From the NCBI RefSeq assembly GCF_026191475.2, contig NZ_JAOSLC020000003.1, positions 706,001-770,000 on the forward strand: DNA of 64,000 nucleotides. Reading direction: 5' to 3'. Each line of letters begins with the position of its first letter. Within the stretch, counting starts at the first letter, position 1. Positions 28,722 through 37,745 of the stretch are shown here, one piece after another. Source of the stretch: Polaribacter ponticola (GTDB lineage: Bacteria; Bacteroidota; Bacteroidia; Flavobacteriales; Flavobacteriaceae). The position numbers were made by a program, and so were the translations under genes. Below the pieces are notes generated by a model. It was not told the origin of the DNA. It saw only the letters and a program-made list of their open reading frames with translations, and did not search any database.

Positions 28722-29535
28722 CTTTTACTAATATTTTTTCTATATCTCTAATTAATTCAATTTTACGTTTATGTAAAATCATTTGTTTTATCTTAGGTTT
28801 AATATAACTTAAAGGCGCTGTATCATTCCTAATTAAAACATCTTTTATAGCCACCAAATATAAACCTATTGAATCTTGTTTTTGAAGTAATTTTGTTTTT
28901 TTTAACAGATTTTCCTTAGAAAAAGGCAGTTTTAACAAAACCTTATCTAATTGGGTCCAAATAGAGTCGTTTAAATGATGAAACTTAAAACTTAATTGCT
29001 GTTTTTCTAAAGCTTCTAGGTCTTCTATATCGTAAGACTTAAATAAATTTTCTAATTCTTTTTTATTAATAATATTGTTATCAAAATGAAGGTATTTAAT
29101 TTTAACTAACTCTTCATTTAATCTAAAATTATCTTTACTTTTTAAATAAAAATCTTCTATCTCAAAATCATTAATTACTGTATCTAACTGCTGTTTAATC
29201 AGCATTTCTTTGTAATTATTAATTAGTAAACTCTCTTTATAATCTTTTACAAGCGTATTAATTTCACTTACTTCTTCTAAAGTACTATTATTTTCTGCTT
29301 TTTTTAATAACAATTGTTTTATTGCCCAATCATTTATATAACTTCTTACCAATACTACACTATCTTCTTTACTTATATTTGTTGGTAAAGCACTTTTTAA
29401 ATCTTCTTTAAATAATTTTTCTGTATTAACAATAGCTACAATTTCTGATGTTTTTTCAACTTTCTCTTGAACATTAAAATAGTTGCATGAAGAAAGACTT
29501 AAAGCAATAAAAAGTAGAATTGAAAATTGTTTCAT
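28687..29535 (-). CDS. Periplasmic lipoprotein with SurA N-domain-like fold
   Basis: 282 residues, lipobox Cys17 (LSLSSCNYF). The rest is helical and Lys/Glu-rich, with EIVAIVNTEKLFKEDLKSALP matching the beginning of SurA/PpiC N-terminal domains, but no parvulin domain is visible. It is the middle gene of a three-gene chaperone cluster, overlapping both neighbours. I read it as an isomerase-less chaperone subunit anchored in the membrane; this is inference from the fold and context. Homologues are normally annotated as hypothetical proteins. Confidence 0.7.
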   Translation of the reverse strand: MKQFSILLFIALSLSSCNYFNVQEKVEKTSEIVAIVNTEKLFKEDLKSALPTNISKEDSVVLVRSYINDWAIKQLLLKKAENNSTLEEVSEINTLVKDYKESLLINNYKEMLIKQQLDTVINDFEIEDFYLKSKDNFRLNEELVKIKYLHFDNNIINKKELENLFKSYDIEDLEALEKQQLSFKFHHLNDSIWTQLDKVLLKLPFSKENLLKKTKLLQKQDSIGLYLVAIKDVLIRNDTAPLSYIKPKIKQMILHKRKIELIRDIEKILVKDATKNNNFKVY

Positions 29536-31171
29536 TATTTCTTTTTATAATATTTAACTAATTTCTTTAATTGCTTCTTATTTACTTCGATAGTACTCTT
29601 TCTCTTTAAATCTGCAATCCAATTTTTCTCCAAGAAAAGCTGATAATCATTCATTACTTCTCCTTTTATTTTTTTTAATTCTTTAGTTTTATAAGAATTT
29701 AGATTAGCTTCAAAAAAGTTTTTTAACCCTAAAGTATCTTTAGAAGATTGGTTCCATATTTTTTGTTGCATTAATTCAAATAACAACAGACCGTCTTTAT
29801 ACTCTTGTAATGTGTAGGCAAATTCTGGTTCAACTTTTTCTAAATTATCTTTATAGTACGATAAAATTTCTTTGTCTTTAAATTCTTCAAAAAGCTGAAA
29901 CACAGGAATATTTTTTTCCTTTGAATAAAATGAACAAATTCTTCTTGAGTACTGTTTTGGCCATTAATTGTTAAAATTATAGCCTTAAGAGAATCTTTTG
30001 GCATTACTCTTATATCTTTTCTACTAAAAATGCTCTTAGCATTTTCATTTTCTGTAATTACATATTTCTTTTTTAATTTATCTATAACTACTTTTTGAGA
30101 CAATTGTGCTCTTTCACTAGATCTTACTTTATTCTTTAATTCTCTTTCCAATTCTTCAAAAGATTGAACAGGATATTTTTTGATCAACTGAACAATATGC
30201 CAACCAAAACGAGTTTTAAATGGCTTAGAGTAAGCTCCTTCTTTCTGCAAACTAAAAGCTACATCATCAAAAGATTTTACCATAACTCCACTCCCAAACT
30301 TCCTTAACTTACCTCCTTTAGATTTAGAACTTACGTCTGTAGAATATTTTCTAGCCAAAGCTTTAAACTGCTCATCACTTTCTAGTTTTTGATAAACTGT
30401 ATTAATTAATTCTTCACCTTTAGCAGTTTTATCATTTATTAAAATATGTGCAACTTCCACTTCACCTCTAGAAAGTCTAAAAGCATCTACTTTTAAAATA
30501 TGATACCCAAAACGTGACTTAAATGGCTTAGAAATCTCACCTACTTTTGTTTTGTAAGCATTATCTTCAAAAGCGTAAACCATTCTAAAAGCAGAAAAAT
30601 ATCCTAAATTACCTTTATTACCAGGTCTTCTTGTTTTTGGATTGTCTCTAGCAGAAGGATCTTCAGAAACTTCTACAGCAATTTTTTCAAAATCCTCACC
30701 AGCTACAATTCTTTTTCTAATTTGCACTATTTTATTATATGCCTCTAAAGTATCTTTTGGCGTTGCTTCTTTTGGTGTTCTAATTAAAATATGCTTTGCT
30801 TTTACCTCATTTTTTGTTCTAAAATAAGCATCTTTTACCAATTTATTAATAAATGAAGAATCTTGCATATATGGTGCAGAAAGTTGATTTCTATAACCTT
30901 CCATCTCTCTTTTATAAGATAAAAGCGTATCCAACTTTATTTTATATGCTTCTTTAACTTTTAATTTATAACTAATAAAAAGTTCTAGATTTTTCTCTAC
31001 ATCTTTTGCTTCATCATTATCTAGAGCATCTAAATTTTTTTCATAAACTCTTTTAAATTCTGAAACCGTTGTTTTTTCATCATCTATAGTTAATAAAACT
31101 TTACTCTTTTTTTGCGAAAAAAGAGAACTTACACTACATAAAACTACTAATAATAATAATAACTTTTTCAT
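29535..31171 (-). pseudogene. Two-parvulin peptidyl-prolyl isomerase, frameshifted
   Basis: About 545 residues if joined. Start ATG at 31171 (MKKLLLLLVVLCSVSSLFSQ signal peptide), 5 bp after the DUF493 stop. Two parvulin domains: KAKHILIRTPKEATP ... FKSRFGYHILKVDAFR and EVAHILIND ... FKTRFGWHIVQLIKKY. After about residue 435 the frame breaks at AGG-AAA-AAA-ATA (T7 at 29911-29917 on the plus strand). The second ORF (29535-29903) continues in the -1 frame with RKKNIPVFQLFEEFKDKEIL. One missing A explains it. The C-terminal helical part resembles the N-terminal chaperone domain in reverse order. Likely role: outer-membrane protein folding with the two downstream genes. Confidence 0.85.
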
Positions 31172-31175
31172 AAAC

Positions 31176-31457
31176 TTATAATGATATAATTCCTTTAATT
31201 TTTTCAGCTTTTTTATAATATTCAATAACCGAACTTGCACTATCAATTTTTAAAACAATAGAAATACTAACATATTTACCTGTTTTAGATTTCTTCGTTT
31301 TAATTACTGCTCCTGTGTTATTAAATAGATTTTGTACTTCATTTACCTGATTTTCGTCTGAAGGTACAATAAACTTATACATATAATCTGCAGGAAAACT
31401 AGTTGTGTCTTCTAACTGAACTTTTAATTTACTATAAAAAGCATTTTTATCACTCAT
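31176..31457 (-). CDS. DUF493 family protein (YbeD-like)
   Basis: 93-residue small alpha/beta protein. FPADYMYKFIVPSDENQVNEV and YVSISIVLKIDSASSVIEYYKK give the ferredoxin-like pattern of DUF493/YbeD, a family thought to be allosteric or regulatory; exact function unknown. First gene of the minus-strand run ending at MoxR. The stop lies 5 bp before the start of the PPIase gene. Confidence 0.85.
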   Translation of the reverse strand: MSDKNAFYSKLKVQLEDTTSFPADYMYKFIVPSDENQVNEVQNLFNNTGAVIKTKKSKTGKYVSISIVLKIDSASSVIEYYKKAEKIKGIISL

Positions 31458-31498
31458 AATAATTGAATATCTTTTTTACTATTTTAAATAGCAAGCTA

Positions 31499-31506
31499 CA
31501 AAATTA
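31499..31506 (-). promoter_or_regulatory. -7 promoter box for the DUF493 / PPIase / MoxR operon
   Basis: Minus-strand TAATTTTG, exact TAnnTTTG, 42 bp upstream of the DUF493 start. No TTG at 19 bp. Confidence 0.4.
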
Positions 31507-31532
31507 CATTAAAAATTAGTTTTATAAAGCGA

Positions 31533-32153
31533 ATGATTTATTTTTGTGATTTGCTTTACAAAACACTTAAGCAAAATTATAATAACTCTAAGACAAAGTA
31601 CTTGCAAAAAAATCAGCAAAAAATCGTTTTAATCGGTGGCCCTGGAACAGGGAAAACAACTATTATTAATAATTTGAAAAAGAAAAATTTTTTCTGTTTC
31701 GATGAAGTATCTAGAGAAGTAATTTCTAAAGCACAAGAAAAAGGTATTGAACAATTATTTTTAACTGAACCTTTATTATTTAGCGAAATGCTACTTGAAG
31801 GTAGAGAAGAACAATTTTTAAACGCCGATAAAACTAAGGAAAATATTGTTTTCTTTGATAGAGGAATTCCAGATGTTCATGCTTATATGAATTATTTTAA
31901 AACCAAATACCCTAGTTTATTTATAGAAAAAAGTTTAAAATACAAATACGATCTAATTTTTCATTTCTCTCCTTGGAAAGAGATACATGTAACAGATAAA
32001 GAACGTTATGAAACTTTTGAAGAATCTACTATTATAGATGAATTTCTAACAAAGGCTTATACAGAATTAGGTTATAAAATAATAAATGTTCCTTTTGGTT
32101 CTATAGATGAAAGAACCAACTTTATTCTTAATTCGCTTTCTTGCGAAATATGA
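31533..32153 (+). CDS. AAA_28-type P-loop ATPase / kinase-like protein
   Basis: Up to 206 residues. The recognisable part begins near residue 30: IVLIGGPGTGKTTIINNL (Walker A), FCFDEVSREVI, ENIVFFDRGIPDVHAYM (Walker B-like) and KERYETFEES. This is the small P-loop family often called AAA_28 or ATP-binding protein, related to nucleoside/NadR-type kinases; substrate unknown. The ATG at 31533 gives an atypical 28-residue leader that lies over a -7-like box (TATTTTTG, 31539-31546), so translation may really start later, for example at a TTG near 31602. Its stop overlaps the recQ start as ATGA. Confidence 0.75.
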   Translation: MIYFCDLLYKTLKQNYNNSKTKYLQKNQQKIVLIGGPGTGKTTIINNLKKKNFFCFDEVSREVISKAQEKGIEQLFLTEPLLFSEMLLEGREEQFLNADKTKENIVFFDRGIPDVHAYMNYFKTKYPSLFIEKSLKYKYDLIFHFSPWKEIHVTDKERYETFEESTIIDEFLTKAYTELGYKIINVPFGSIDERTNFILNSLSCEI

Positions 32154-34036
32154 CTACTCCAAAAGAAATATTAAAAGAGTATTGGAATTTTTCTTCATTT
32201 CGAAGTCCACAAGAAGAAATTATTAACGCTGTTTTACAAAATAAAGATACAATAGCACTTTTACCAACTGGAGGAGGAAAATCTATATGTTTTCAGGTTC
32301 CTGCACTAATAAAAGATGGCGTTTGCATTGTTATATCTCCACTAATAGCATTAATGCAAGATCAGGTAGAAAGCTTAAACAAAAAACATATAAAAGCAAC
32401 AACCATAAAATCTGGTTCTTCTCAAGATGAGATTATTACACTTTTTGACAACATTAAGTTTGGGAACTTTAAGTTTTTATATATTTCTCCCGAAAGACTA
32501 CAATCTACTTTTATTCAACAAAAAATTAAAGAATTAAACATTTCTTTTGTAGCTATAGATGAAGCACATTGCATATCTGAATGGGGACACGACTTTAGAC
32601 CCTCTTTTAGAAACATTAAAATATTAAGAGAACTTATTCCTAATCTTAATTTTATAGCGCTTACCGCAACTGCAAACAATAGAGTTTTAGAAGACATTTC
32701 TAAAAACCTTGAATTAGAAAACCCTTCAGTTTTTAGAAAATCTTTTGAAAGAGAAAATTTAGCATATCAAGTTTTTTCTGTTGAAGATAAATTATTGCGG
32801 TTAGAACAAATTTTTACGAAGACAAAAACACCAGCTATTGTTTATGTAAACTCAAGAAAAAAAACAGTAGAAATTTCTAGTTTTTTGAATTCAAGAAAAT
32901 TTAAAAGCAGTTTTTATCATGGAGGATTAACGTCTAAAGAAAAGCAGAATTCTTTTAAAAATTGGATGACAGAAAAAACACCAATCATGATTTCTACAAA
33001 TGCATTTGGAATGGGAATTGACAAATCGAATGTTGGAATTGTTGTCCATTATGACCTTCCTTTAAGTATAGAAAATTACATACAAGAATCTGGAAGAGCT
33101 GGCAGAAATAATAAAAAATCTTTTGCTGTATTATTAAAAAATGAAAACGATATTTTTGTTTATAAAAAACAGGTAGAAAAATCATTACCAAGTATCATAG
33201 AAATTAAAGAGGTGCACAAAAAATTGTATCAATATTTTAGAATCTCTAACGGAGAAATTACAGAAAAATTCTACGCTTTTAACATTTTAGAATTCTCAAA
33301 AATATATGGTTTTTCAGTTTTAAAGGTAGATGCAATTTTAAAAATACTATCCAACAACGGCATCATAGAACTAACAAATACTTATAATCAAAAATCTACA
33401 GTATTTTTTAAAGCAACTAGTAAAAATGTTGTTTTACACGCCATAAGAAATATCTATACAAAGACATTTATAAACTCACTACTAAGAACTTACACAGGTC
33501 TATTTAAACAAGAAGTTAAAGTAGATGAATTTCTACTTGCTAAGAAATGTAACATCACTTCAAAGCAAGTAATTGCAAATTTAGAGCGTTTAGACCAAGA
33601 AGAAATACTAACCTACAAGAGAGTAAAAACAGATTTAGAAATTTGTTTTCTAGAACCAAGAGAAGATGATAAAACCATCAATAGATATTCTAAAGAAATT
33701 ATAAAGTTTCTAAAACAGAAAGAAAAAAATCAAGCGATTTCTTAGAATATATTCAGAACAAATTCACTTGCAGAAACATTCAAATATTAGAATATTTTGA
33801 TGAAAAATCAACAAAAAAATGTGGCATTTGCGATGTATGTTTATCCCAAAAGAGAAAAAAATGAAGACATTTCTTTTAAGATTATATCACTTTTAAAACT
33901 TAAAAAAAGTTGTAATTCTCAAGAAATAAATCAGCATTTAGAAGCAAATGAAAAAGACATTTTAATACATTTGCGTAAACTTTTATCTGAAGATAAAATA
34001 GAAATCAACAACCAAAACAAGTACCAACTTAAATAA
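32150..34036 (+). pseudogene. recQ: ATP-dependent DNA helicase RecQ, with two frameshifts
   Basis: RecQ 3'-5' helicase, 628 codons from the ATG at 32150 to 34036. Intact first part: LLPTGGGKSICFQVPAL (Walker A), IDEAHCISEWGHDFRP (DEAH), ALTATA, YVNSRKKTVE, AFGMGIDKSNVGIVVHYDLP, QESGRAGRN. At A7 33723-33729 the frame moves by -1 (AAA-AAT, heptamer A_AAA_AAT); 40 residues including the zinc motif CGICDVC are read in that frame; at A7 33855-33861 it moves by +1 back to the first frame, ending with the helix-turn-helix-like EDISFKIISLLKLKK. Two opposite homopolymer changes 130 bp apart leave both ends in frame. Zinc ligands are intact, so a sequencing cause is likely. Confidence 0.88.
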
Positions 34037-34042
34037 AAAAAC

Positions 34043-34987
34043 ATGAAAGATTTACGTATTATTTTTATGGGAACACCAGATTTTGCTGTTACCATTTTAA
34101 AACATTTAGTAGATAATAATTACAATGTAGTTGGTGTAATAACTGCTGCAGATAAACCAGCAGGAAGAGGAAGAAAACTAAATGAATCTGCAGTAAAAAA
34201 ATACGCTTTATCAGAAAACCTACCAATTCTTCAACCTACAAATTTAAAAAGCGTAGCGTTTCACAAAGAATTAAATGCACTCAAAGCCGACTTACAAATT
34301 GTTGTTGCTTTTAGAATGTTACCTAAAGCTGTTTGGAAAATGCCTGCTTTTGGTACTTTTAATCTGCACGCTTCGTTATTACCAGAGTATAGAGGAGCTG
34401 CTCCTATTCATTGGGCAATTATAAATGGAGAAACTAAAACAGGAGTTACTACTTTTTTTATTGATGATAAAATAGATACCGGTGAGATTATATTACAAAA
34501 AGAAATACAAATTAATGATATAGAAACTGTAGGTTCTTTGCACGATAAATTAATGTATTTAGGTGCAGATTTAGTTGAAGAAACTGTAAATTTAATTTCT
34601 AATGGAGATGTAAAAACTAAAAAACAGCCGGAATTAGAAGAAAAATCTGCCCCAAAATTAAACCCAGACAATACAAAAATAGACTGGAACGATTCTTTAG
34701 ATAATATTTATAATAAAGTTAGAGGGCTAAATCCATTTCCTACAGCTTGGACTGTCATAAAAAATGATACGGAAGAAATAACAGCCAAAATCTATGCATT
34801 AACAAAAGAGAATAATGATCATAAATTTAGTGTAGGAAAAATAATTACCACTAAGAAAGAAATGAAAGTTGCCGTAAATGGAGGATTTATTTTTATAAAT
34901 GAAATTAAGCTTTCTGGTAAGAAAAAAATGGACATTAAAAGCTTACTAAATGGTTATACTTTCTCTTTAGATTCAGAAATGCTATAA
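34043..34987 (+). CDS. fmt: Methionyl-tRNA formyltransferase
   Basis: Transfers formyl from 10-formyl-THF to Met-tRNA(fMet) for initiation. 314 residues, normal length. IFMGTPDFAV at the start, AADKPAGRGR, FNLHASLLPEYRGAAPIHWAIINGE (active-site Asn-His) near 107-131, then FFIDDKIDTGEI with the catalytic Asp; the C-terminal domain starts about 205 (IDWNDSLDNIYNKVRGLNPFPTAW). It follows recQ by 6 bp, probably the same transcript. Confidence 0.96.
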   Translation: MKDLRIIFMGTPDFAVTILKHLVDNNYNVVGVITAADKPAGRGRKLNESAVKKYALSENLPILQPTNLKSVAFHKELNALKADLQIVVAFRMLPKAVWKMPAFGTFNLHASLLPEYRGAAPIHWAIINGETKTGVTTFFIDDKIDTGEIILQKEIQINDIETVGSLHDKLMYLGADLVEETVNLISNGDVKTKKQPELEEKSAPKLNPDNTKIDWNDSLDNIYNKVRGLNPFPTAWTVIKNDTEEITAKIYALTKENNDHKFSVGKIITTKKEMKVAVNGGFIFINEIKLSGKKKMDIKSLLNGYTFSLDSEML

Positions 34988-35091
34988 ACCCTTTATTGGT
35001 AAGGATTTTAGAGTTTTTTGATTTATCACCCTACCTTTATCAACAATTTGAGCCTATTTATTAACAAAAACATACTTTTTAGGGTGTCAAA

Positions 35092-35122
35092 TTTGCGTGA
35101 GCCCTTAATCCGTCTATATTTG
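35092..35122 (+). promoter_or_regulatory. Consensus promoter of the HU gene
   Basis: TTTG (35092-35095), 19 bp spacer, TATATTTG (35115-35122): an exact Bacteroidota housekeeping promoter. The implied transcript has a leader of about 45 nt before the ATG at 35176. Confidence 0.8.
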
Positions 35123-35175
35123 TTAAGCTTAATAGCAAAAAAATAATATTCAATTAATTTTAAAATCTATTTATT

Positions 35176-35448
35176 ATGAACAAGTCAGATTTAATCGACG
35201 CAATGGCTGCTGATGCAGGAATATCTAAAGTAGCTGCTAAAGCATGTTTAGAATCTTTTACAGGAAATGTAACTTCTGCTTTAAAAGGTGGTGGTAAAGT
35301 TGCTTTAGTTGGTTTTGGAACTTTTTCAGTTTCTAACAGAGCTGCAAGAACTGGTAGAAACCCACAAACAGGAAAAACTATCCAAATTGCTGCTAAAAAT
35401 GTAGCTAAATTTAAAGCTGGAGCTGGATTAAGCGACGCTGTAAACTAA
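35176..35448 (+). CDS. HU family DNA-binding protein
   Basis: Nucleoid protein that bends DNA. 90 residues: [18 protein letters not shown] helical part, [28 protein letters not shown] with the DNA-inserting Pro in RNPQTGK, and the C-terminal helix. Own strong promoter at 35092-35122 and own terminator at 35471-35498, so it is a monocistronic, probably highly expressed gene. HU rather than IHF because of chain length and the unmodified RNPQTG loop. Confidence 0.96.
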   Translation: MNKSDLIDAMAADAGISKVAAKACLESFTGNVTSALKGGGKVALVGFGTFSVSNRAARTGRNPQTGKTIQIAAKNVAKFKAGAGLSDAVN

Positions 35449-35470
35449 AACATATAGTTTAAAGTATTTA

Positions 35471-35498
35471 AAAACTCTCTTTTTAAGAGAGTTTTTTT
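35471..35498 (+). terminator. Rho-independent terminator of the HU gene
   Basis: Stem AAAACTCTC (35471-35479) / GAGAGTTTT (35487-35495), 7-nt loop, T7 run to 35498; 22 bp past the stop codon. Confidence 0.85.
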
Positions 35499-35525
35499 AT
35501 TCCTATATTTTCTTTATATTTACTT

Positions 35526-36083
35526 ATGCCCCATTTAAAACCTCTTAAAGGAAGATTATTAATTGCTGAACCTTCTATTTTAAATGATAGTTCTTTTAAT
35601 AGAGCAATTATTTTAATAACTGAGCATACAGACAGCAACTCTATTGGCTTTATATTAAATAGGCCACTAGAATATACTATTCAAGATTTATTACCTGAAA
35701 TAGAATGTAATTTTAGAGTTTACCAAGGAGGTCCAGTAGAACAAGACAACCTATACTTTGTTCATAAAGTACCAAACCTTATACCAGATAGTATTGAAGT
35801 TGATAATGGTATTTTTTGGGGAGGTAATTTCGAATCTTTAAAATTTTTACTAAACAATGGCACGTTAGAAAAAACTGACATTCGCTTTTTTCTTGGATAT
35901 TCTGGCTGGAGCAAGCATCAACTTGAAGATGAAATAAACATAAACTCATGGTTTGTTTCTGAAAACGACATAGAAAATACTTTTTCAGAAGAAAACTCTA
36001 CACTTTGGAAAAATAAAATACTTCAAAAAGGTGGAGATTACAAACTTTGGGCAAATGCACCAAGTGATGTTAATTTAAATTAG
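35526..36083 (+). CDS. YqgE/AlgH family protein
   Basis: 185-residue cytoplasmic protein of the YqgE/AlgH family. GRLLIAEPSILNDSSFNRAIILI near the start, FILNRPLEYTIQDLLPE, VYQGGPVEQDNLYFVH near 75-90, and FFLGYSGWSKHQLEDEI near 122-138 are the four family signatures. Biochemical role still unclear in the literature; often next to housekeeping genes. Stop codon shares bases with the convergent aminotransferase gene (TTAG). Confidence 0.93.
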   Translation: MPHLKPLKGRLLIAEPSILNDSSFNRAIILITEHTDSNSIGFILNRPLEYTIQDLLPEIECNFRVYQGGPVEQDNLYFVHKVPNLIPDSIEVDNGIFWGGNFESLKFLLNNGTLEKTDIRFFLGYSGWSKHQLEDEININSWFVSENDIENTFSEENSTLWKNKILQKGGDYKLWANAPSDVNLN

Positions 36084-36912
36084 ACAGAAGTAACCTCTAA
36101 CACTTTAAGACTTTTTGCAATTTTAGCAGAAAAATCAGTTTTAAAAGACTTCTTTTTATAATTAGTAACACCTTGCACTCCAATTATTGCATTAGATATA
36201 AAAACTTCATCTGCTTTTTGGATTTCGAAAGGCGAAATATTTGTTTCCTCTAAAGTAAAATTTTCATTTTTAGAAATTATATCTATCACCTTACCTCTAA
36301 CAATACCTTTTATACAGCCTTCTGCTAAAGCTGGAGTTTTTACAACATTACCTTTTAAAATAAAAATATTTGCATTTGTTACTTCTACAACTCCTTTTTT
36401 TCATTGATTAGAACACAATTATCCAAATCGTTTTCTTTAGCATAAATACTTGCCAAAGTATTTACCATCCTATTATTTGTTTTAATAGTAGATAATAAAC
36501 CCGAATAATTATAAAAATCTTTAAAAACATCAACCGTATACTTTTCTTTTTCTTTATAAGTATTGGCTTTTACATCTACCAAATAATCAATTTCATTTGT
36601 TTTAGGTGTATATAAACCTCCATCTTTTCTATAAACATTTAATCTAACACGAAAAGAATCCGATTTATCTTGAATAGCTACAGTTTTTAAAATTTCTTGC
36701 TCTAAAAACTCTAAAGTAAATTGCATTGGTATTTTCATACGCAACATTCTCATAGAAGCCATTAATCTAAAATAATGATCTTCCCAAAAAACAACTTTAC
36801 CACTATTAACTTTTACAGTTTCAAAAATTGCATCTCCATATTTAAAACCTCTATTTTCTATAGTTAAGTTTATGTTTTCTTCCAGCAATAATTCCCCATT
36901 AAAATTAATCAT
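36080..36912 (-). pseudogene. Class IV aminotransferase (PabC/IlvE-like), frameshifted
   Basis: PLP enzyme of fold type IV (4-amino-4-deoxychorismate lyase or branched-chain aminotransferase group), about 277 residues if joined. First ORF 36385-36912: NRGFKYGDAIFETVKV, then YSGLLSTIKTNNRMVNTLAS (Lys is the PLP-binding residue), then VLINEKK. Second part, read from the bridge to 36080: VVEVTNANIFILKG, TPALAEGCIKGIVRG, ETNISPFEIQKADEVFISNAIIGVQ. The frames meet by -1 at GAA-AAA-AAG (A7; plus-strand T7 at 36395-36401), an A_AAA_AAG heptamer, or by one missing A. All active-site segments survive. Which substrate it uses cannot be decided. Confidence 0.85.
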
Positions 36913-36963
36913 ACATATGTTTTTAGAAATGCAAAATTACTATATTTATAAGATTTTTAGCAT

Positions 36964-36991
36964 AAAAAAACTCAGCAAATTGCTGAGTTTT
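36964..36991 (-). terminator. Rho-independent terminator of the START-like gene
   Basis: Arms CTCAGCAA / TTGCTGAG (36971-36978, 36980-36987) with A/T extensions; on the minus strand a T7 run follows. 25 bp past the stop of the gene ending at 37016. Confidence 0.85.
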
Positions 36992-37015
36992 ATATATTTT
37001 TTAAACTTTAACCTA

Positions 37016-37399
37016 TTAAGCTCCAATTGTATGTTTTAATTCATCAATTTGGTTCTCCCAAAGTTGTTTAGCTTCGTCTACCTCATCTTCATCATCTGCA
37101 AAATCGGTAACTATTAAAGAAACATCTTTAGTTAAAGCATCTACTTGAATTTTTATTTCAAAAAAACTATCATCATCTTCGCTTTCTAACCATTTAAATC
37201 TAACTCTTTCACCAGATTTTTTTGTGATTAACTCTGCCTCTTCTTCCTCTCCATCCCATGAAAAAGAAAAAATTTTACCTCTTGAGTTAACTTTATCTGC
37301 AAACCATTCTTGTAAATTAGAGGGTGATGAAATGTACTGATACAGCATATTTGGTGATGCATGTATAGGAACTTCTATTTCGTATTTTACTTTATCCAT
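37016..37399 (-). CDS. START-like / AHSA1-type SRPBCC family protein
   Basis: 127 residues, cytoplasmic. Begins YEIEVPIHASPNMLYQYIS and continues with LQEWFADKV, the entry and first strands of the helix-grip (SRPBCC) fold; SGERVRFKWLESEDDDSFFEIKI and WENQIDELKHTIGA (C-terminal helix) complete it. The group is usually annotated as START-like domain protein in flavobacteria; ligand unknown. Single-gene transcript ending in the terminator at 36964-36991. Confidence 0.85.
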   Translation of the reverse strand: MDKVKYEIEVPIHASPNMLYQYISSPSNLQEWFADKVNSRGKIFSFSWDGEEEEAELITKKSGERVRFKWLESEDDDSFFEIKIQVDALTKDVSLIVTDFADDEDEVDEAKQLWENQIDELKHTIGA

Positions 37400-37462
37400 T
37401 GTTAAAAAACTTAAGCCGACAATATAGGTATTAATTCTATTTAAAAAAATTAAACACTCAAC

Positions 37463-37492
37463 TTGCTAGTTTGTAAAAATCGATTATATTTG
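37463..37492 (+). promoter_or_regulatory. Consensus promoter of tRNA-Met
   Basis: TTG (37463-37465), 19 bp, TATATTTG (37485-37492), 15 bp before the mature tRNA 5' end. Confidence 0.8.
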
Positions 37493-37507
37493 CAGCCTCT
37501 AACAAAT

Positions 37508-37581
37508 GGCGAGGTAGCTCAGTTGGTTAGAGCGCAGGATTCATAACCCTGAGGTCACGGGTTCAAATCCCGTTCTCGCTA
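37508..37581 (+). tRNA. tRNA-Met (CAT anticodon)
   Basis: 74 nt cloverleaf: acceptor GGCGAGG / TCTCGCT (with G-U pairs at the ends), D arm GCTC-GAGC, anticodon loop TTCATAA, T arm ACGGG-TTCAAAT-CCCGT, discriminator A. No CCA is encoded. The anticodon CAT could be elongator Met, initiator or a lysidine-modified Ile; the acceptor with a paired G1-U72 argues against an initiator, and elongator Met is the likely identity. Followed by a terminator. Confidence 0.93.
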
Positions 37582-37603
37582 CAAATTCAAATTACTTTAA
37601 AAC

Positions 37604-37634
37604 AACAGTTTAGTTAGCTCTAAACTGTTTTTTT
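37604..37634 (+). terminator. Terminator after tRNA-Met
   Basis: 10-bp stem AACAGTTTAG (37604-37613) / CTAAACTGTT (37620-37629) plus T-run. Confidence 0.85.
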
Positions 37635-37745
37635 ATGCTTAAAAAGAAAGAATCTACTATCTTAATCTCTAAATTAAACATCATTTAGAAAACAAAATGA
37701 ATATTTGTTATTCTTATCACTTATAATTCTATTACAAACTTAAAT

